Shown: positions 1 through 8,700, counted from the first letter of the stretch. The stretch is DNA of 64,000 nucleotides from Parahoeflea halophila (GCF_900220985.1 NZ_OCPC01000005.1:124001-188000), one strand, 5' to 3'. The notes: generated from the letters alone by a model not told the origin. Made by a program: numbers and translations.

Positions 1-359
1 GCGCCGATGATCTCAAACAGCACCGGTTGATCAGTTATGTGGAAGACCTGATCTTCTCACCGTCGCTGCAGTTTACCCGCGAGATCCTGCGGAACTGGAC
101 GGCGCAGTTCGAGATTTCAAGTGCGACCGGTCAAACCGAAGCGGTCAGGTCGGGAGCCGGCATCGCCGTGCTGCACGACTATATCGCCGGGCTGGATCCT
201 GAGCTGGTCCGTGTGTTGCCGGAGCATTGCATTGGCCGCTCATATTTCATGGTCTATCATGAATCTGCCCGCGATCTGGCACGCGTCCGCACTGTGGCTG
301 ATTATATCTCAGCCGTTGCCCAGGACCACAGGGCCCAGTTCTTTCCGGGCAAGACCTGA
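1..359 (+). CDS. LysR-family regulator, C-terminal fragment
   Basis: The reading frame is open from base 3 and runs in from outside the window, so only about 118 C-terminal residues are present. They resemble the second half of a LysR substrate-binding domain: the stretch with VRSGAGIAVLHDYIAG followed by a late FMVYHES strand and a C-terminal helix is typical of LysR co-inducer domains. The DNA-binding helix-turn-helix lies outside the window, so neither ligand nor target can be inferred. The gene ends before a strong hairpin terminator. The LysR assignment rests on pattern recognition of the domain tail only. Confidence 0.65.
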   Translation, partial: ADDLKQHRLISYVEDLIFSPSLQFTREILRNWTAQFEISSATGQTEAVRSGAGIAVLHDYIAGLDPELVRVLPEHCIGRSYFMVYHESARDLARVRTVADYISAVAQDHRAQFFPGKT

Positions 360-435
360 GACCTCACGCAGCCCGGCGCCCCGGCGACCGACGCCACGGC
401 CTGAATGGGATTGCGGAACCATCAACTGAAAAACA

Positions 436-468
436 AAACGCCTGCCCGGCAGAGCCAGGCAGGCGTTT
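436..468. terminator. Hairpin terminator after the LysR gene
   Basis: A perfect 11-bp stem (436-446 with 458-468, AAACGCCTGCC and its complement) encloses an 11-nt loop. It lies 77 bases after the LysR stop, with A-rich sequence before it and a short T-run ending the stem. It could act on either strand. Confidence 0.7.
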
Positions 469-736
469 GTACTTTGTCGTGGCGTTCGGACCGGTGCTTG
501 GGAGGAGGATCCCGGCCTTGTCGCCCCGACTACTGCCATGCCGAATTGGGAGGAGGAGGAGTTCGGCGTGGCGTTGATCTATATATGGAGCAGTTCATGC
601 TGCATTGCAATAGGAGAATTCGAAAAAATTTATCATCCGATAAACTTTTCTAACCTATTGATATATCTTAATTTAATAGGAATCTCGCGTTCCCCTCACT
701 GAGACACCTGAAATGAGAATGCGGCGACGCAACAAA
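469..736. other. Intergenic stretch with an AT-rich patch; no gene seen
   Basis: This stretch lies between two inward-facing terminators, so no flanking gene needs it as a promoter. Roughly 595-685 is strikingly AT-rich for this genome and contains a 6-bp inverted repeat (CCTATT 654-659 and AATAGG 675-680). Short open frames here lack a convincing ribosome binding site or recognisable protein features. I see no assignable function. Confidence 0.5.
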
Positions 737-763
737 AAAGCCGGGGCAAAATGCCCCGGCTTT
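737..763 (-). terminator. Intrinsic terminator of the xylose transport operon
   Basis: A 12-bp stem (737-748 with 752-763) with a 3-nt loop is followed, reading leftward, by a run of six T. This is a textbook Rho-independent terminator placed 9 bases after the xylG stop. Confidence 0.9.
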
Positions 764-771
764 GTAGTCTG

Positions 772-1548
772 TCAGGCGTTCTGAAGAGCGCCCGGTCCCG
801 GTATCGCGTTGGGCGGGCACTTGCCCGCGATGATCATGCCGAGCATGTCGTCCTCGCTGACCTCATCCACCTTGACGGTTCCGACGAGCTGACCGTTCTT
901 CATCACGTTGGCCCGGTCGCAGAGCATCTTCACCTGATGGATGTCGTGATCGATCAGCAGAATGCCAATCCCCTCCGACTTCAACTGTTCGATGAGTTCG
1001 GCAACCATCTGGGTCTCCTGCACGCCAAGTGCAGCGGTCGGTTCATCCATGATAAGGATCTTGGCATTGAAGTAGACAGCCCGCGCAATCGCAACGGACT
1101 GACGCTGCCCCCCCGACAGTCCCGACACCGGCGTGTGGAAGCGCCGAAAATTGGGATTGAGACGAGCAAGGATCTTGCGGGTCTCTGCTTCCATCAAGGC
1201 ATCGTCGACAAAGCCGGTCTGGCTGATGAGCTCGCGCCCGAGAAACAGATTCGACGCAGCGTCCAGATTGTCGGCAAGCGCGAGGTACTGGTAGATGGTT
1301 TCAATCTTGTAATTCCGCGCGTCACGCGGATTGTCGATCTCTGCCTTTTCGCCATTGATGTAGATCTCGCCACCATCGCGCGGCAATGCGCCCGACAACA
1401 TCTTCATCAGCACGGATTTGCCGGCACCGTTGTGGCCGAGCACGCCGACCACTTCACCGGGATATAGATCAATCGAGACATGGTCCACGGCCTTGATGCC
1501 GCCGAAGGATTTCACCATGTCGCGCATTTCAACAAGCGGAGCGGTCAT
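772..1548 (-). CDS. xylG: Xylose-type ABC importer, ATP-binding protein
   Basis: This 258-residue ATPase powers import of a sugar, probably D-xylose, through XylH. It shows a Walker A GHNGAGKS near residue 38, a Q-loop in IYQYLAL, the signature LSGGQ, a Walker B ILIMDEP, and an H-loop histidine in LLIDHD. The D-loop reads TAALGVQ, as is usual in sugar importers of this type. It carries only one ATPase domain, whereas enterobacterial XylG has two in about 510 residues; single-domain forms are known in rhizobia and would work as homodimers. Its start overlaps the end of xylH by 4 bases (ATGA), so the two are translationally coupled. Substrate is inferred from xylF. Confidence 0.88.
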   Translation of the reverse strand: MTAPLVEMRDMVKSFGGIKAVDHVSIDLYPGEVVGVLGHNGAGKSVLMKMLSGALPRDGGEIYINGEKAEIDNPRDARNYKIETIYQYLALADNLDAASNLFLGRELISQTGFVDDALMEAETRKILARLNPNFRRFHTPVSGLSGGQRQSVAIARAVYFNAKILIMDEPTAALGVQETQMVAELIEQLKSEGIGILLIDHDIHQVKMLCDRANVMKNGQLVGTVKVDEVSEDDMLGMIIAGKCPPNAIPGPGALQNA

Positions 1549-2846
1549 GTCCGGTCTCCTGTGCGACGGCGGTAGAGGATATCGAGGAAGACGGCGAGAA
1601 CGAGAACGGAGCCGACAACCATGTTCTGATAGGGCGCATCGACACCGACCATGGCCATGCCCGATTGCAGGCTCTGCATGATTAGGGCACCGAGCACGGC
1701 GCCGTAGATCGTTCCCATGCCGCCCGCAAGGGCCGTGCCGCCGATGACGGCCGCCGCGATCACCCGCAGTTCATCCAGCGTGCCGATGTCGTTGGAGTGA
1801 AAGGTCTGGCGGGACGAGGCGACGATGGCCGCGATGGCACAAAGCATGCCCATGATGGCGAAGACCTTGACCGTCAGCAGACGCGTGTTGATGCCCGCCA
1901 GTGCCGCAGCTTCCGGATTGCCGCCGGTCGCGAAAATATAGCGTCCGAGCCGGGTGCGCCGCGCAACGATGGTCATCACAATGACGATCAGGATCAGCAA
2001 CAACACCGAGATCGGGATACCGTAGCCCTCGACGACGCCTTCCGGCAGCACCTCGCCGCGTGCCTCATAGATTCGCTGCAACCGTGCTGCCGGAATCTCG
2101 TATGCGTTGAGGATCGCGACGAAGCCGATAATCGTTGCAGCAATGATCGCCCCGATGAGCGCTTCCGCCCACACCGGCTTGACCGGGAATTCGTGCGCGA
2201 TCTTTGTGCGTCGCGACTGGATCAGCGCGTAGAACGAGCCCGCAACGGCAAGGGCGGCGAAAACCCAGCTCCACGTCTCGCCAAGCGTGCCGTTGATGCC
2301 GCCGAACAGCTGGAAATTCTCGTCGAGCGGGCCGATGGTCTGCCCCTTGGTCAGATGCCAGGCCACGTTGCGCCAGATCAGGAAGCCACCGAGTGTGACA
2401 ATGAAGGCCGGTATCGCCAGATAGCCGATCAGCCAGCCCTGAAAGGCGCCGATGAGCAAACCCGTCAGGATGCCGACCACGACGGCTATCGGCATGGTGG
2501 CGGGATTGTTGAGACCCAGGCCAAGCCAGTCGGGAACGAACCATGTCTGGGTCATCGCCATCATTGCCGAGCAGGTCGCCAGCAGCGAGCCCACCGACAG
2601 ATCGATGTTTCGTGTAACGATCACGAACACCATGCCTGTCGCCATGATGGCAACCGAAGCGGTCTGGATGGTCAGATTGAAGAGGTTACGCGGCGTCATG
2701 AAACGCCCGTCTGTGAGGAAATTGAAGACCAGGCAGATCACCACGAAAGCGCCGATCATACCGAGCAATCGTGTGTCTACTTCAAGGGCGGAGAAAAAAT
2801 TTCGCGGCTTAGGCGGCGCGCTCGCAGCAGTGGGCGTATCGGTCAT
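1545..2846 (-). CDS. xylH: Xylose-type ABC importer, permease
   Basis: This is a 433-residue membrane protein of the BPD_transp_2 (AraH/RbsC/XylH) family. About ten hydrophobic segments are visible, starting with LLGMIGAFVVICLVF near residue 28, and the conserved block with NLFNLTIQTASVAIMATGMV follows. A long hydrophilic insert of roughly 60 residues (after SRRTKIAHEF) separates the halves, a hallmark of XylH compared with the shorter ribose permeases. The segment GGTALAGGMGT is the conserved ATPase-facing loop. It should form the membrane channel of the importer with XylG on the cytoplasmic side and XylF delivering sugar from the periplasm. It is the second gene of a leftward operon. Confidence 0.9.
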   Translation of the reverse strand: MTDTPTAASAPPKPRNFFSALEVDTRLLGMIGAFVVICLVFNFLTDGRFMTPRNLFNLTIQTASVAIMATGMVFVIVTRNIDLSVGSLLATCSAMMAMTQTWFVPDWLGLGLNNPATMPIAVVVGILTGLLIGAFQGWLIGYLAIPAFIVTLGGFLIWRNVAWHLTKGQTIGPLDENFQLFGGINGTLGETWSWVFAALAVAGSFYALIQSRRTKIAHEFPVKPVWAEALIGAIIAATIIGFVAILNAYEIPAARLQRIYEARGEVLPEGVVEGYGIPISVLLLILIVIVMTIVARRTRLGRYIFATGGNPEAAALAGINTRLLTVKVFAIMGMLCAIAAIVASSRQTFHSNDIGTLDELRVIAAAVIGGTALAGGMGTIYGAVLGALIMQSLQSGMAMVGVDAPYQNMVVGSVLVLAVFLDILYRRRTGDRT

Positions 2847-2874
2847 GACCGTTTTCCGGATCTAAAGTAAAGCT

Positions 2875-2903
2875 GTGTCCCCAATCATGAAGACTGGGGA
2901 CAC
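2875..2903 (-). promoter_or_regulatory. Intergenic hairpin between xylF and xylH
   Basis: A perfect 9-bp stem (2875-2883 with 2895-2903, GTGTCCCCA and its complement) with an 11-nt loop lies in the 88-base gap after xylF. No T-run follows on the transcribed strand. Such hairpins after binding-protein genes usually stabilise the upstream mRNA so that the binding protein is made in excess; that role is inferred. Confidence 0.65.
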
Positions 2904-2934
2904 CACTTACTTGATTTGCAACGAAGGTGACGTC

Positions 2935-3966
2935 TTAGTTACAGGGAGCCGGACCGCCCGACACGCCCTGGCACAGATCTTCCTGGCTGATCCAACCGGC
3001 ATCAACGACAGTCGCGAGATTGTCCTTGGTGATCGGAACTGGCGCCAGGAACATCGCCGTCATCGTGGTGCCGGAAGGCGACGTCCATTCGGTAGCGCCT
3101 TCAATGTCAGCCATCGCCGTGCCGCTGGCCAGCTGTGCAGCGATTTCGCCGGCAGCCTTGCCAAGTGCGCGCGCATCCTTCCAGACGCTGACGGTCTGCG
3201 TACCCTTGGCAACGCGGTTGAGCGCAGCGTGGTCACCGTCCTGGCCCGATACCGGAATGCCTTCCATGCCCTGAGCAGTCAGGGCGGCAACAGCACCACC
3301 GGCAGTGCCGTCATTGGACGCCACGACAGCATCGACCTTGTTGTCTTCAGCGGTCAGGATCTGTTCCATGTTGCGCTGGGCATTGGCCGGAAGCCAGCCA
3401 TCGGTGTAGGCCTCGCCAACGATCGTGATGTCACCGGCATCAATGGCCGACTGCAGGACTTCCTGCTGGCCGCCACGCAGGAAGTCGGCGTTCGGATCAG
3501 TGGGCGAGCCCTTGATCATGACGTAGTTGCCCTTTGGCGCAGCGGCGAGAACCGCACGGGCCTGCATGCGGCCGACCTCGACATTATCGAAGGTGAGATA
3601 GAAGGCACGGCTGTCTTCGATCAGCCGGTCATAGGCGATAACCGGCACGTTCTCGTCGGCAGCGGCCTGAACGGCGGGAATGATCGCCTGGGTATCCTGC
3701 GCGAGAACGATAAGTGCGTCGACACCCTGGGCCATCAGGCTCTCGATGTCGGAGAGCTGCTTGGCAGCGGACGACTGTGCATCGGTCGAAACATAGGTAT
3801 CGCCGGCGGCTTCGATCGCTGCCTTCATTGCGGCTTCGTCAGTCTTCCAGCGCTCTTCCTGAAAGTTCGACCAGGACACGCCAATCTTCATGTCCTTGGC
3901 AATAGCCGCCGTCGACATGGTGAGCGCAATGGCCGATCCGGCCAGAAGATGGATAATCGATTTCAT
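2935..3966 (-). CDS. xylF: D-xylose ABC importer, periplasmic binding protein
   Basis: This exported binding protein (343 residues from the chosen start) captures D-xylose for XylHG. A signal peptide ends near AAIAKD. The mature part matches the XylF pattern closely: IGVSWSNFQEERWKTDEAA at the start, a DALIVLAQDTQAIIP region, VIAYDRLI, the hinge region GNYVMIKGSP and the sugar-contacting VVASNDGTAGGAV followed by SGQDGDHA. A longer frame exists up to 4041, but the ATG at 3966 is preceded by GGGAGG at good spacing and begins directly with the signal peptide, so I use it. It is the first gene of the operon and is followed by a hairpin likely to raise its expression over xylH and xylG. Confidence 0.93.
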   Translation of the reverse strand: MKSIIHLLAGSAIALTMSTAAIAKDMKIGVSWSNFQEERWKTDEAAMKAAIEAAGDTYVSTDAQSSAAKQLSDIESLMAQGVDALIVLAQDTQAIIPAVQAAADENVPVIAYDRLIEDSRAFYLTFDNVEVGRMQARAVLAAAPKGNYVMIKGSPTDPNADFLRGGQQEVLQSAIDAGDITIVGEAYTDGWLPANAQRNMEQILTAEDNKVDAVVASNDGTAGGAVAALTAQGMEGIPVSGQDGDHAALNRVAKGTQTVSVWKDARALGKAAGEIAAQLASGTAMADIEGATEWTSPSGTTMTAMFLAPVPITKDNLATVVDAGWISQEDLCQGVSGGPAPCN

Positions 3967-4055
3967 GTAGTCCTCCCAAGGAATTTGATCTGCCGGACGG
4001 AGCCTCCTGCCCGACCAAGTGTTCAACTGCACGACCCGCAAACAGTATGCGAGCT

Positions 4056-4076
4056 TTTTCTCGACAGTCGAGAAAA
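4056..4076. promoter_or_regulatory. Palindromic operator of the xyl importer operon
   Basis: TTTTCTCGAC (4056-4065) and its exact complement GTCGAGAAAA (4067-4076) flank one central base, giving a perfect 21-bp palindrome. It touches the predicted -10 box and covers the likely transcription start of xylF, the usual position for a repressor site. The divergent ROK/XylR-type regulator is the obvious candidate to bind it. Confidence 0.75.
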
Positions 4077-4105
4077 TTAATGTCAGGCTTGATCCACGCT
4101 GTCAA
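4076..4105 (-). promoter_or_regulatory. Predicted xylF promoter
   Basis: On the minus strand TTGACA (4100-4105) is followed after 18 bases by ATTAAT (4076-4081). The -35 box is a perfect consensus and the -10 box matches at four of six positions. The rest of the 370-base gap (3967-4336) holds no gene; I could not assign a promoter for the regulator on the plus strand. Confidence 0.6.
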
Positions 4106-4336
4106 CTCATGCCGGAACGACGAGATCACGCGGCCTTTTGTGAACGCCGTTACAAGCTCGGGGATAATGCGGCCAGCGGGAAGACAGACAAACCGGTGGG
4201 AGATAACATGCGCCCGCACCGGCGCAGCGGAACCGGTACAGGGAGAGATGCGTGAGAGGAACAAGCCACGAAGGGCAGTCCGTCACGCAGTGAGGAACGG
4301 GAGTTAAATCGCAGCGATGAACTGGCGGCGGCGACC

Positions 4337-5569
4337 ATGCTGACGAAATCCAGCACCGAGCTTATTCGCCAGCACAACCGCGCGCTTGTGCTCGAAGCCC
4401 TGCGCCGCCGTATCGGACAGTCCCACACCGACCTTGCAAGAGAGACTGGACTTGCCTCGGCCACCGTGACGGCAATAACCCAGGAGCTGGAAACCGAAAA
4501 CATCATCGAGCGCACAGTGGCGGCTGCCGCCGGGGGAAGAGGGCGTCCGCGGATCCTTTTCAAGCAGCGCCGTTCTGCCGCCTATGCCGCCTTTGTCAGG
4601 ATATCGTCGGATGTGCTGCAATACTCGATGGTCGATTATTCCGGCACCCTGATCCACCGGATCGAGGAGAAGCGCGACAATGCCGGCCAGAAAGTCGAGG
4701 CATTCGCCGCAGACATTCGCTCCGCCCTGGCCCGGCTGGCTGAAAAATCCCGCGTCGCGCGGAACGATCTGAAGGCGATTTCGATCTCGTCGAAAGGCCT
4801 GGTGGCCGACGACAACACCACGCTGCTCTGGTCGTCGGTGCTGGGAAGCCAGCAGATCGACATGCGCAAGACGCTTGCGCCGGACTGGCAGGCGAAGGTC
4901 ACCCTAAATCACGAGAGCCTGCTGGTTGCCAGCGCACTGCACAGTTCGATGAGCCGCAAGCTGGGAAAACCCATCCCCCGCCTGGCCGCGCTGTCGCTCG
5001 GACACTCGATCGGGCTTGGGGTGGTTCATGCCGACGGCTACGAATCCCCGAAGGCGAGAGCGCCGGGATTCGGCCACATGATCCACAGCCATGGCGGCGC
5101 GCTCTGTCGTTGCGGTTCGCGCGGCTGCATTGAGGCCTATGCCGGTTCCTATGCCATTCTTCGTGCCGCGTTCAAGGTTCCGCCCAGCACGCTGCCCGCG
5201 AATTTCGTGCCATTCATCGAAATCGAGAAAGTCGCAGTTCAGGCCCGGCAAGGAGACAGCACGGCGAAATCCGCCTTTCGCGAGGCCGGCACCGCCATCG
5301 GTAACGGGCTTGCGCGGCTGATCAGCCTTCACGGCAAGATGCCGGTGGTGTTCACAGGCCCCGGCGTCCGTTTCCTTGACCTCATGCGCCCGGGGATTGA
5401 TGACGGCCTGTCAGCCTCGCTTGGCGTTCGGATCGAAGGGCCGCCGGAGATGTCAGCCTCGCTCGACGAGGAGGGCCTGGTCTTTGAAGGTCATCTCAAC
5501 CACACCATGACAGCGATCGACCGGGACGTCATCGCGCCCAAGATTATTGGGCAAGGAGGAGCAGCATGA
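4337..5569 (+). CDS. ROK-family transcriptional regulator (XylR-like)
   Basis: This 410-residue protein joins an N-terminal winged helix (residues about 10-75, with LARETGLASATVTAITQELE as the recognition region) to a sugar-kinase-like ROK domain. The ROK zinc motif is present as LCRCGSRGCIE, preceded by a histidine-bearing GFGHMIHS segment. In this family the domain senses a sugar such as xylose or glucose and releases DNA. It is divergent from xylFHG and a perfect palindrome lies between them, so it is probably the importer's repressor. Unusually, its stop overlaps the next gene start by 4 bases, which ties a sugar regulator to a cytochrome gene. It could respond to another sugar; the name xylR is not given for that reason. 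Confidence 0.87.
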   Translation: MLTKSSTELIRQHNRALVLEALRRRIGQSHTDLARETGLASATVTAITQELETENIIERTVAAAAGGRGRPRILFKQRRSAAYAAFVRISSDVLQYSMVDYSGTLIHRIEEKRDNAGQKVEAFAADIRSALARLAEKSRVARNDLKAISISSKGLVADDNTTLLWSSVLGSQQIDMRKTLAPDWQAKVTLNHESLLVASALHSSMSRKLGKPIPRLAALSLGHSIGLGVVHADGYESPKARAPGFGHMIHSHGGALCRCGSRGCIEAYAGSYAILRAAFKVPPSTLPANFVPFIEIEKVAVQARQGDSTAKSAFREAGTAIGNGLARLISLHGKMPVVFTGPGVRFLDLMRPGIDDGLSASLGVRIEGPPEMSASLDEEGLVFEGHLNHTMTAIDRDVIAPKIIGQGGAA

Positions 5570-7005
5570 ATATTGCAGACGCCAGGGAGCGAAGGGGACG
5601 CCGACTTGCTGGAGCCATGGCGCTGCAGTTAACGCTACTTGTGCCGGCACTTGCCAGCGAACCCTGGGCAGAGCGCACGCAGGCCCTGGGAGCGACGACG
5701 GAAATGCCGACGGGCACTCTTTCCCCGGCGGCCCTCGACGAACTGACCAGGACCGGGCAGGCCCTGTTCGAGGCCAATTTTACCACGCTTGACGGCGTCG
5801 GCCGGCCCGAGGCGACACAGGCGATCGACCCGACGCGGCGCAAGCATCCGCGCCAACAGGCTTTCTTCAGGACCGCCGGGCCGGACGCCGGCTCGTGCGC
5901 TGCCTGCCACAACCAACCGGCCAGCGGCGGAGCCGGCGACTTCGTCGCCAACGTCTTCGCCTCGGAAGGATTCGAAAGCGCCGACTTCGATTCACTCGAT
6001 CCGCAGTTTTCCAGCGAGCGCGGCACCAATCACCTCTTTGGCGCCGGGCTGGTCGAGTTGCTGGCACGCGAGATGAGCCGTGAACTTCAGTCGCGCCGCA
6101 ACGAGGCGCTGGCCAAGGCTCGCGCCTCCAGGGAAACTGTACGCCTGAGCCTGACGGCCAAGGGCATCGATTTCGGCCACATCTCCGCAGAGCCGGATGG
6201 GTCGGTCAACCTCGATGAACTTGATGGCGTCGACACCGACCTGGTGATCCGTCCATTCACCCAGAAGGGTGTGATGACCTCGCTGCGGCAATTCACGGTC
6301 AATGCGCTGAACCATCACCATGGCATGCAGGCCGACGAGCGGTTCGGTGCCCGCTGGACCGGATCGGATGATTTCGATGGCGATGGCAAGACCGGCGAAA
6401 TAACTGCGGCGGATGTCTCGGCGCTCGTCGCCTGGCAGGCCACTCTTCCCGCGCCGGCGCGGGTGGTTCCCGAGATCGAAGGCTGGGCCGACGCCGCGGC
6501 ACGCGGCGAAGCAAATTTCGAGCAGTTCGGCTGCACCATTTGCCATCGCCCTGCCCTCCCGCTGGAAAGCCTGTCCTTTGCAGACCCGGGTCCGTACGAC
6601 CTGGCCGGCACACTCAATGACGGACAGGTCGCGGCCAGGGCAATCTATGACATCGCGCTTCTGGAGTGGGCGGACGGCCTTCCCCGCGACGCAGACGGCC
6701 GGGTGCTGGTGCCGCTCTATGGCGATCTCAAGCGGCATGTAATGACCGACAGCCAGATCGATGCTCTGGGCAACGAGTTGCTGTCGCAGCGCTTTGTCGA
6801 CCGCAACATCTTCCAGACTGCGGAACTCTGGGGGGTGGGGTCGACCCAGCCATACGGTCACCGCAATGATTTCAGCAGTCTCGACGAGATCATCCTCGCT
6901 CATGGCGGCAATGCGCGTCAGGCGCGCGACGCCTATGAAGCCGCCGCCAAAAACGACAGATCGGATGTGATCGCATTTCTCAAGACACTGGTGATCGTCC
7001 CATGA
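5566..7005 (+). CDS. Di-haem c-type cytochrome oxidoreductase (DHOR family)
   Basis: This is a 479-residue exported protein. A twin-arginine-like N-terminus precedes a hydrophobic signal segment ending near LASEPWA. Two haem-c attachment motifs are clear: CAACH at residues 111-115 and CTICH at 323-327. The pattern RGTNHLFGAGLVELLAREM and the late block WGVGSTQPYGHRNDFSSLDE belong to the di-haem oxidoreductase family (formerly DUF1111), related to MauG/cytochrome c peroxidases. A calcium-loop-like DFDGDGKTGEI lies near residue 270. It should work in the periplasm as an electron-transfer or oxidising enzyme; the substrate is unknown. It overlaps the upstream ROK gene and the downstream propeller gene, each by ATGA, so the three are probably translated together. 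Confidence 0.82.
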   Translation: MNIADARERRGRRLAGAMALQLTLLVPALASEPWAERTQALGATTEMPTGTLSPAALDELTRTGQALFEANFTTLDGVGRPEATQAIDPTRRKHPRQQAFFRTAGPDAGSCAACHNQPASGGAGDFVANVFASEGFESADFDSLDPQFSSERGTNHLFGAGLVELLAREMSRELQSRRNEALAKARASRETVRLSLTAKGIDFGHISAEPDGSVNLDELDGVDTDLVIRPFTQKGVMTSLRQFTVNALNHHHGMQADERFGARWTGSDDFDGDGKTGEITAADVSALVAWQATLPAPARVVPEIEGWADAAARGEANFEQFGCTICHRPALPLESLSFADPGPYDLAGTLNDGQVAARAIYDIALLEWADGLPRDADGRVLVPLYGDLKRHVMTDSQIDALGNELLSQRFVDRNIFQTAELWGVGSTQPYGHRNDFSSLDEIILAHGGNARQARDAYEAAAKNDRSDVIAFLKTLVIVP

Positions 7006-8651
7006 AGAGACTGCATTTCCTCGCCGCCATGGCGGCAATCTGGCTGACCGCAACCGGCCACGACGCTGCGGCTCAAACCGCCTTCACTGCCGATGTACCG
7101 ATCCTGCACGAAGAAGCGGCCAGCGCCGGCATCGATCAAAGCTACACCGGAGGGTGGGAGTTCTTCGTCGGTGGCGGAGCCGCCAGTTTCGACTGCAATG
7201 GCGACCGGCTGCCTGATCTCCTGATTGCGGGCGGATCGGGGCCGGCGAAGTTCTATGTCAACGAAAGCAAGACTGCCGGCCCGCTGGCGTTCATGCCGTT
7301 CGATCCCGGATTGCAGGCCGCGGACCTCACCGGCGTGCTTGGCGCCTATCCGCTGGACATCGACAATGACCGGCACGTGGATCTGGTCCTGTTACGGCTT
7401 GGCCGGAATCTTGTGCTCAAGGGTGGCGCCGATTGCCAATTCGAGAAAGCCAACCGCAGCTTCGCGATAGATGGCGGGCGGGCCTGGTCGACCGCCATGT
7501 CGGCGATCTGGGAAAAAGGCAAGAAATTCCCGACAATCGCCATCGGCAATTATGTCGACCGTTCGGCACCGGGCACGCCGTTTGGCACCTGCGAGCCGAA
7601 CCAGTTGCTGAGGTCCCGGCCCGGCGAAGCGCCCGATTACTCGGATGTACTGACGCTCGAACCCGGGCACTGCGCCCTGTCGGTTCTGTTTACCGACTGG
7701 AACCGTACGGGTCAGCCTGATCTCAGGATCACGAACGACCGGCAATATTATCGTGGCGGCGAAGAACAGTTGTGGAAGATGATCGAGGGGCGCCCTCCCC
7801 GGCTCTACTCCTCATCGCAAGGCTGGCAGCGGCTCACGATCTGGGGCATGGGCATCGCCGAGACCGATTTCGATGCGGACGGCCTGCCCGAATACGCGCT
7901 GACCTCAATGGGCGACACCAAGCTGCAGAAGCTCGACCAAGAGGCCGGGGAAGACCGCCCGACCTATCGCGACATCGCCTTTGAGCGCGGCGCCACCGCC
8001 CACCGTCCCTACGCCGGCGGCGATTCCAAACCTTCCACCGGTTGGCACAGCAAGTTCGCCGACATAAACAACGACACCAGAACCGACCTGTTCATCGCCA
8101 AGGGCAATGTCCAAGCGATGCCGGACTTTGCTAGTTTCGACCCCGACAACCTGCTGCTAGGCGGTTTCGATGAGATGTTTCACGAAAAGGGCATGGAGGC
8201 CGGTATCGCGCTCGACACACGGGGCCGCGGGGCCATCATCGAGGATTTCAACATGGACGGCATGCTCGACCTGCTCGTGGTCAATCGCGAGCATCCCGCC
8301 AGCCTGTTCCGCAATCTGGGAGCAGCCACGGACTGGGGTCACCGACCGCTCGGCAACTGGGTGAAAATCGAGCTGGACAATGGCAAAATCAATCCGTCCG
8401 CTGTGGGTGCGCTGATCTCCGTTCGCACCGGAACCCGCACCCAGACCCGCAGGATTCAGGTTGGCGGCGGGCATGCCTCGGGCCAGGCAGGATTCACGCA
8501 TGTGGGATTGGGCGTGTCCGAGCGCGCGACCATCCGGGTTCAATGGCCCGATGGCGAGTGGAGCCACCCCTATCGGGTGTTCGCCAACCAGCATGTCAGG
8601 ATCATCCGCGGCGAAGCCAATGCACGCTACTGGTATCCTGTCGCACAATAG
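7002..8651 (+). CDS. CRTAC1-like FG-GAP/VCBS repeat protein with ASPIC/UnbV domain
   Basis: This is a 549-residue exported protein with a signal peptide ending near AAAQTAF. Repeated acidic turns of the FG-GAP/VCBS type are visible: DCNGDRLPDLLIA, DIDNDRHVDLVLL, DFDADGLPEYALT, DINNDTRTDLFIA and DFNMDGMLDLLVV. They predict a calcium-binding beta-propeller. The C-terminal 100 residues (GNWVKIELDN through RIQVGGGHASGQ to VQWPDGEW) match the ASPIC/UnbV domain found in CRTAC1-family proteins. Biochemical function in bacteria is not established. Its start overlaps the di-haem cytochrome gene by 4 bases, so the two are likely made in fixed ratio and may interact in the periplasm or at the surface; this is inference. 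Confidence 0.85.
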   Translation: MKRLHFLAAMAAIWLTATGHDAAAQTAFTADVPILHEEAASAGIDQSYTGGWEFFVGGGAASFDCNGDRLPDLLIAGGSGPAKFYVNESKTAGPLAFMPFDPGLQAADLTGVLGAYPLDIDNDRHVDLVLLRLGRNLVLKGGADCQFEKANRSFAIDGGRAWSTAMSAIWEKGKKFPTIAIGNYVDRSAPGTPFGTCEPNQLLRSRPGEAPDYSDVLTLEPGHCALSVLFTDWNRTGQPDLRITNDRQYYRGGEEQLWKMIEGRPPRLYSSSQGWQRLTIWGMGIAETDFDADGLPEYALTSMGDTKLQKLDQEAGEDRPTYRDIAFERGATAHRPYAGGDSKPSTGWHSKFADINNDTRTDLFIAKGNVQAMPDFASFDPDNLLLGGFDEMFHEKGMEAGIALDTRGRGAIIEDFNMDGMLDLLVVNREHPASLFRNLGAATDWGHRPLGNWVKIELDNGKINPSAVGALISVRTGTRTQTRRIQVGGGHASGQAGFTHVGLGVSERATIRVQWPDGEWSHPYRVFANQHVRIIRGEANARYWYPVAQ

Positions 8652-8700
8652 CAAGCGGCGGGGCTGCCAGCGCATGGGTCTTTTCGCGCAGTCCCCCTGA

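Noticed and set aside
2875..4080. 401-codon open frame opposite xylF
   Set aside because: An antisense artefact of high GC third positions; xylF has a signal peptide, ribosome site and clear family motifs.
8652..8700. Possible terminator between the CRTAC1-like and LuxR genes
   Set aside because: GGGGCTGC and GCAGTCCCC can pair only with a bulge and across a long loop; too weak to call.
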